Below are positions 15,690 through 16,524 of a stretch of 16,524 nucleotides of DNA, one piece after another. Position 1 is the stretch's first letter; every line of letters begins with the position of its first letter. The notes under the pieces were generated by a model. It made no database searches, was not told where the DNA came from, and was given only the letters and a program-made list of their open reading frames with translations. The DNA comes from an uncultured Blautia sp. (GTDB taxonomy: Bacteria; Bacillota; Clostridia; Lachnospirales; Lachnospiraceae), in the NCBI RefSeq assembly GCF_934424005.1, contig NZ_CAKRXI010000049.1, positions 1 to 16,524 on the forward strand, written 5' to 3'. A program made the position numbers and the translations under genes.

Positions 15690-15738
15690 ATGGTAGATTC
15701 AATGAAATTCGAAATTCAGAAAAGAGACAATCTACCAT
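15690..15738 (+). repeat. Inverted repeat spanning the regulator's start codon
   Basis: ATGGTAGATT (15690-15699) and AATCTACCAT (15729-15738) are perfect 10-bp arms with a 29-nt loop. The right arm contains the first two bases of the preferred ATG of the GntR gene, and the loop holds its weak ribosome binding site. The arms also contain TGGTA and TACCA, the half-sites of the upstream operators. It could be an RNA hairpin over the start, or split binding half-sites. Confidence 0.5.
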
Positions 15739-16450
15739 GACATCAAATAACGATAAAAAACTCACTTCGACAGAAATCGTAATTCAGGAAATTGCTGAAA
15801 CGATTCTTTCTGGGGAATTAAAACCCGGTGATAAACTTCTTACAGAAAGAGAACTTGCAGAGAAATATCAGGTCACCCGAAGCTGTGTCCGTGAGGCAAT
15901 CAGATCTCTTTCTTTGATCGGAATGATCGACATACGCCCTGGTGGAGGCAGTTATGTCGCAGATTCCCAGAAAGCAATTCCTGCCAATACAGTATTGTGG
16001 ATGTACCATCAGAACCTTCATGAATACGGAAATATATACGCTGTCAGAAAGCTAGTCGAAACCGAAGTATATCTGGAATGTTTTGACCATATGACAGACG
16101 AAGCCCGCAATTATATTGCACAGGCGCGTGATACTCTCCTGAATATCAATACTGAAACAATCAGTTCCCAGGAAATGGAGGCAACCCTGGCTGATATTGA
16201 TCTGAATATCGGTAATTTTTGTGGAAATAATATTCTGTGCAAACTGATGCAGACTGTCATTACCTTGCGAATGGAAGCATCTTTGAATATTCTTTCTCTC
16301 AACTCTTCCAGAGTGAGTGCGGTATATTACAGATGCAAAATATTAACGGCCATGCTGCAGGATGACCGCAAAATCGTCAAGGACAGTATTCGAAGTTTCT
16401 TCAAAAACTCTATAAAAGAGCTGAGTCTTAATAAAAAAGCGAATTCTTAA
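15737..16450 (+). CDS. GntR-family regulator, FadR subfamily
   Basis: DNA-binding transcription factor (237 aa). The N-terminal winged helix-turn-helix is typical GntR: about residues 12-78, GELKPGDKLLTERELAEKY, TRSCVREAIRSL, then the wing IRPGGGSYVAD. The C-terminal all-helical FCD-like effector domain (about 95-230) contains the D-x-x-F-H block as DIDLN, so the metal-binding His is Asn157, and the later His ligands are not evident. The start at 15737 gives the normal short N-tail. Earlier in-frame ATGs at 15659 and 15686 have no ribosome binding site, and that at 15737 is weak too (AAAAGAGA). Located 58 nt after the aldolase and probably co-transcribed, it is the likely ligand-responsive repressor for the TTGGTNNTACCAR sites. 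The stop abuts a group II intron. Confidence 0.9.
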   Translation: MTSNNDKKLTSTEIVIQEIAETILSGELKPGDKLLTERELAEKYQVTRSCVREAIRSLSLIGMIDIRPGGGSYVADSQKAIPANTVLWMYHQNLHEYGNIYAVRKLVETEVYLECFDHMTDEARNYIAQARDTLLNINTETISSQEMEATLADIDLNIGNFCGNNILCKLMQTVITLRMEASLNILSLNSSRVSAVYYRCKILTAMLQDDRKIVKDSIRSFFKNSIKELSLNKKANS

Positions 16451-16524
16451 ATCGAGTAGGAGGCGGTGACTAACCGCCGTCCTCTCACACCACCGTGCGT
16501 ACCGTTCGGTACACGGCGGTTTCA
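16451..16524 (-). mobile_element. Group II intron, 3' end (domains V and VI)
   Basis: Read on the - strand, a domain V hairpin occupies about 16489-16520. ACCGCCGTG pairs with CACGGTGGT, a 2-nt CG bulge follows, and a 4-bp upper stem is capped by GAAC. The lower stem contains a CGC triad with a G-U wobble. Domain VI is at about 16454-16486: GAGAGG and GGCGGT pair with ACCGCC and CCT/CTC. An unpaired A at 16457 lies 7 nt from the end CTCGAT, the position of the branch-point adenosine. The intron's 3' boundary is therefore at 16451, directly next to the regulator's stop codon. The 5' part and any reverse transcriptase/maturase gene lie beyond the window. Confidence 0.82.

Noticed and set aside
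15659..15736. Longer N-terminus for the GntR regulator
   Set aside because: Neither earlier ATG has a ribosome binding site, and the extra residues precede the normal start of the winged helix. The true start remains somewhat uncertain because the site at 15737 is weak too.
15690..15738. Terminator between the aldolase and regulator genes
   Set aside because: The arms are separated by 29 nt and no T-tract follows the right arm, so it does not look like a rho-independent terminator.
1..16524. CRISPR array, tRNA or rRNA genes
   Set aside because: No regularly spaced direct repeats and no tRNA or rRNA-like sequence was recognised on either strand.

Overview
The window looks like a chromosomal segment from a low-GC, Gram-positive anaerobe of the Clostridia, most likely a Lachnospiraceae-type gut bacterium. 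The grounds are A+T-rich intergenic DNA, strong AGGAGG-type ribosome binding sites, TTG and GTG starts, a bacterial V-type ATPase operon of clostridial type, and ABC/CoA-transferase genes of clostridial character. The genus cannot be fixed from the sequence alone.

Left third (1-5536, + strand): the distal part of a V-type ATPase/ATP synthase operon in the order I (3' end only)-K-F-E-A-B-D. It is tightly packed, with overlapping or SD-coupled junctions, and ends in a rho-independent terminator that includes the D stop codon. Subunit C is not among these genes and, if present, should lie upstream of the window.

Gap 5537-5991: a non-coding, A+T-rich stretch between two converging transcription units. 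It holds five close matches to the DnaA box (four perfect) within about 100 bp, and a bidirectional terminator hairpin. Nothing else was recognised.

Centre (5992-14440, - strand): eight genes read leftward as one apparent operon. In order of transcription they are a cytosolic protein with a family-1 solute-binding fold, two paralogous family III (CaiB/BaiF) CoA-transferases that both start at TTG in a TTGA overlap, a MaoC-type hydratase, a ribose-type ABC importer (binding protein, double ATPase, permease), and an MBL-fold hydrolase with a C-terminal winged helix.

Right (14441-16450): a 332-bp divergent control region holds two good sigma-A-type promoters and four copies of a palindrome of the form TTGGTNNTACCAR, two just downstream of each promoter. 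On the + strand follow a DapA/NanA-type aldolase-like gene and a FadR-type GntR regulator, the natural candidate for binding those palindromes. Together the genes look like a regulated catabolic locus: import of a small (sugar-like or hydroxy-acid) compound, CoA activation, hydration/dehydration, and retro-aldol cleavage. The substrate is unknown.

Right edge (16451-16524, - strand): domains V and VI of a group II intron, whose 3' end directly abuts the stop codon of the regulator gene. The rest of the intron lies outside the window.
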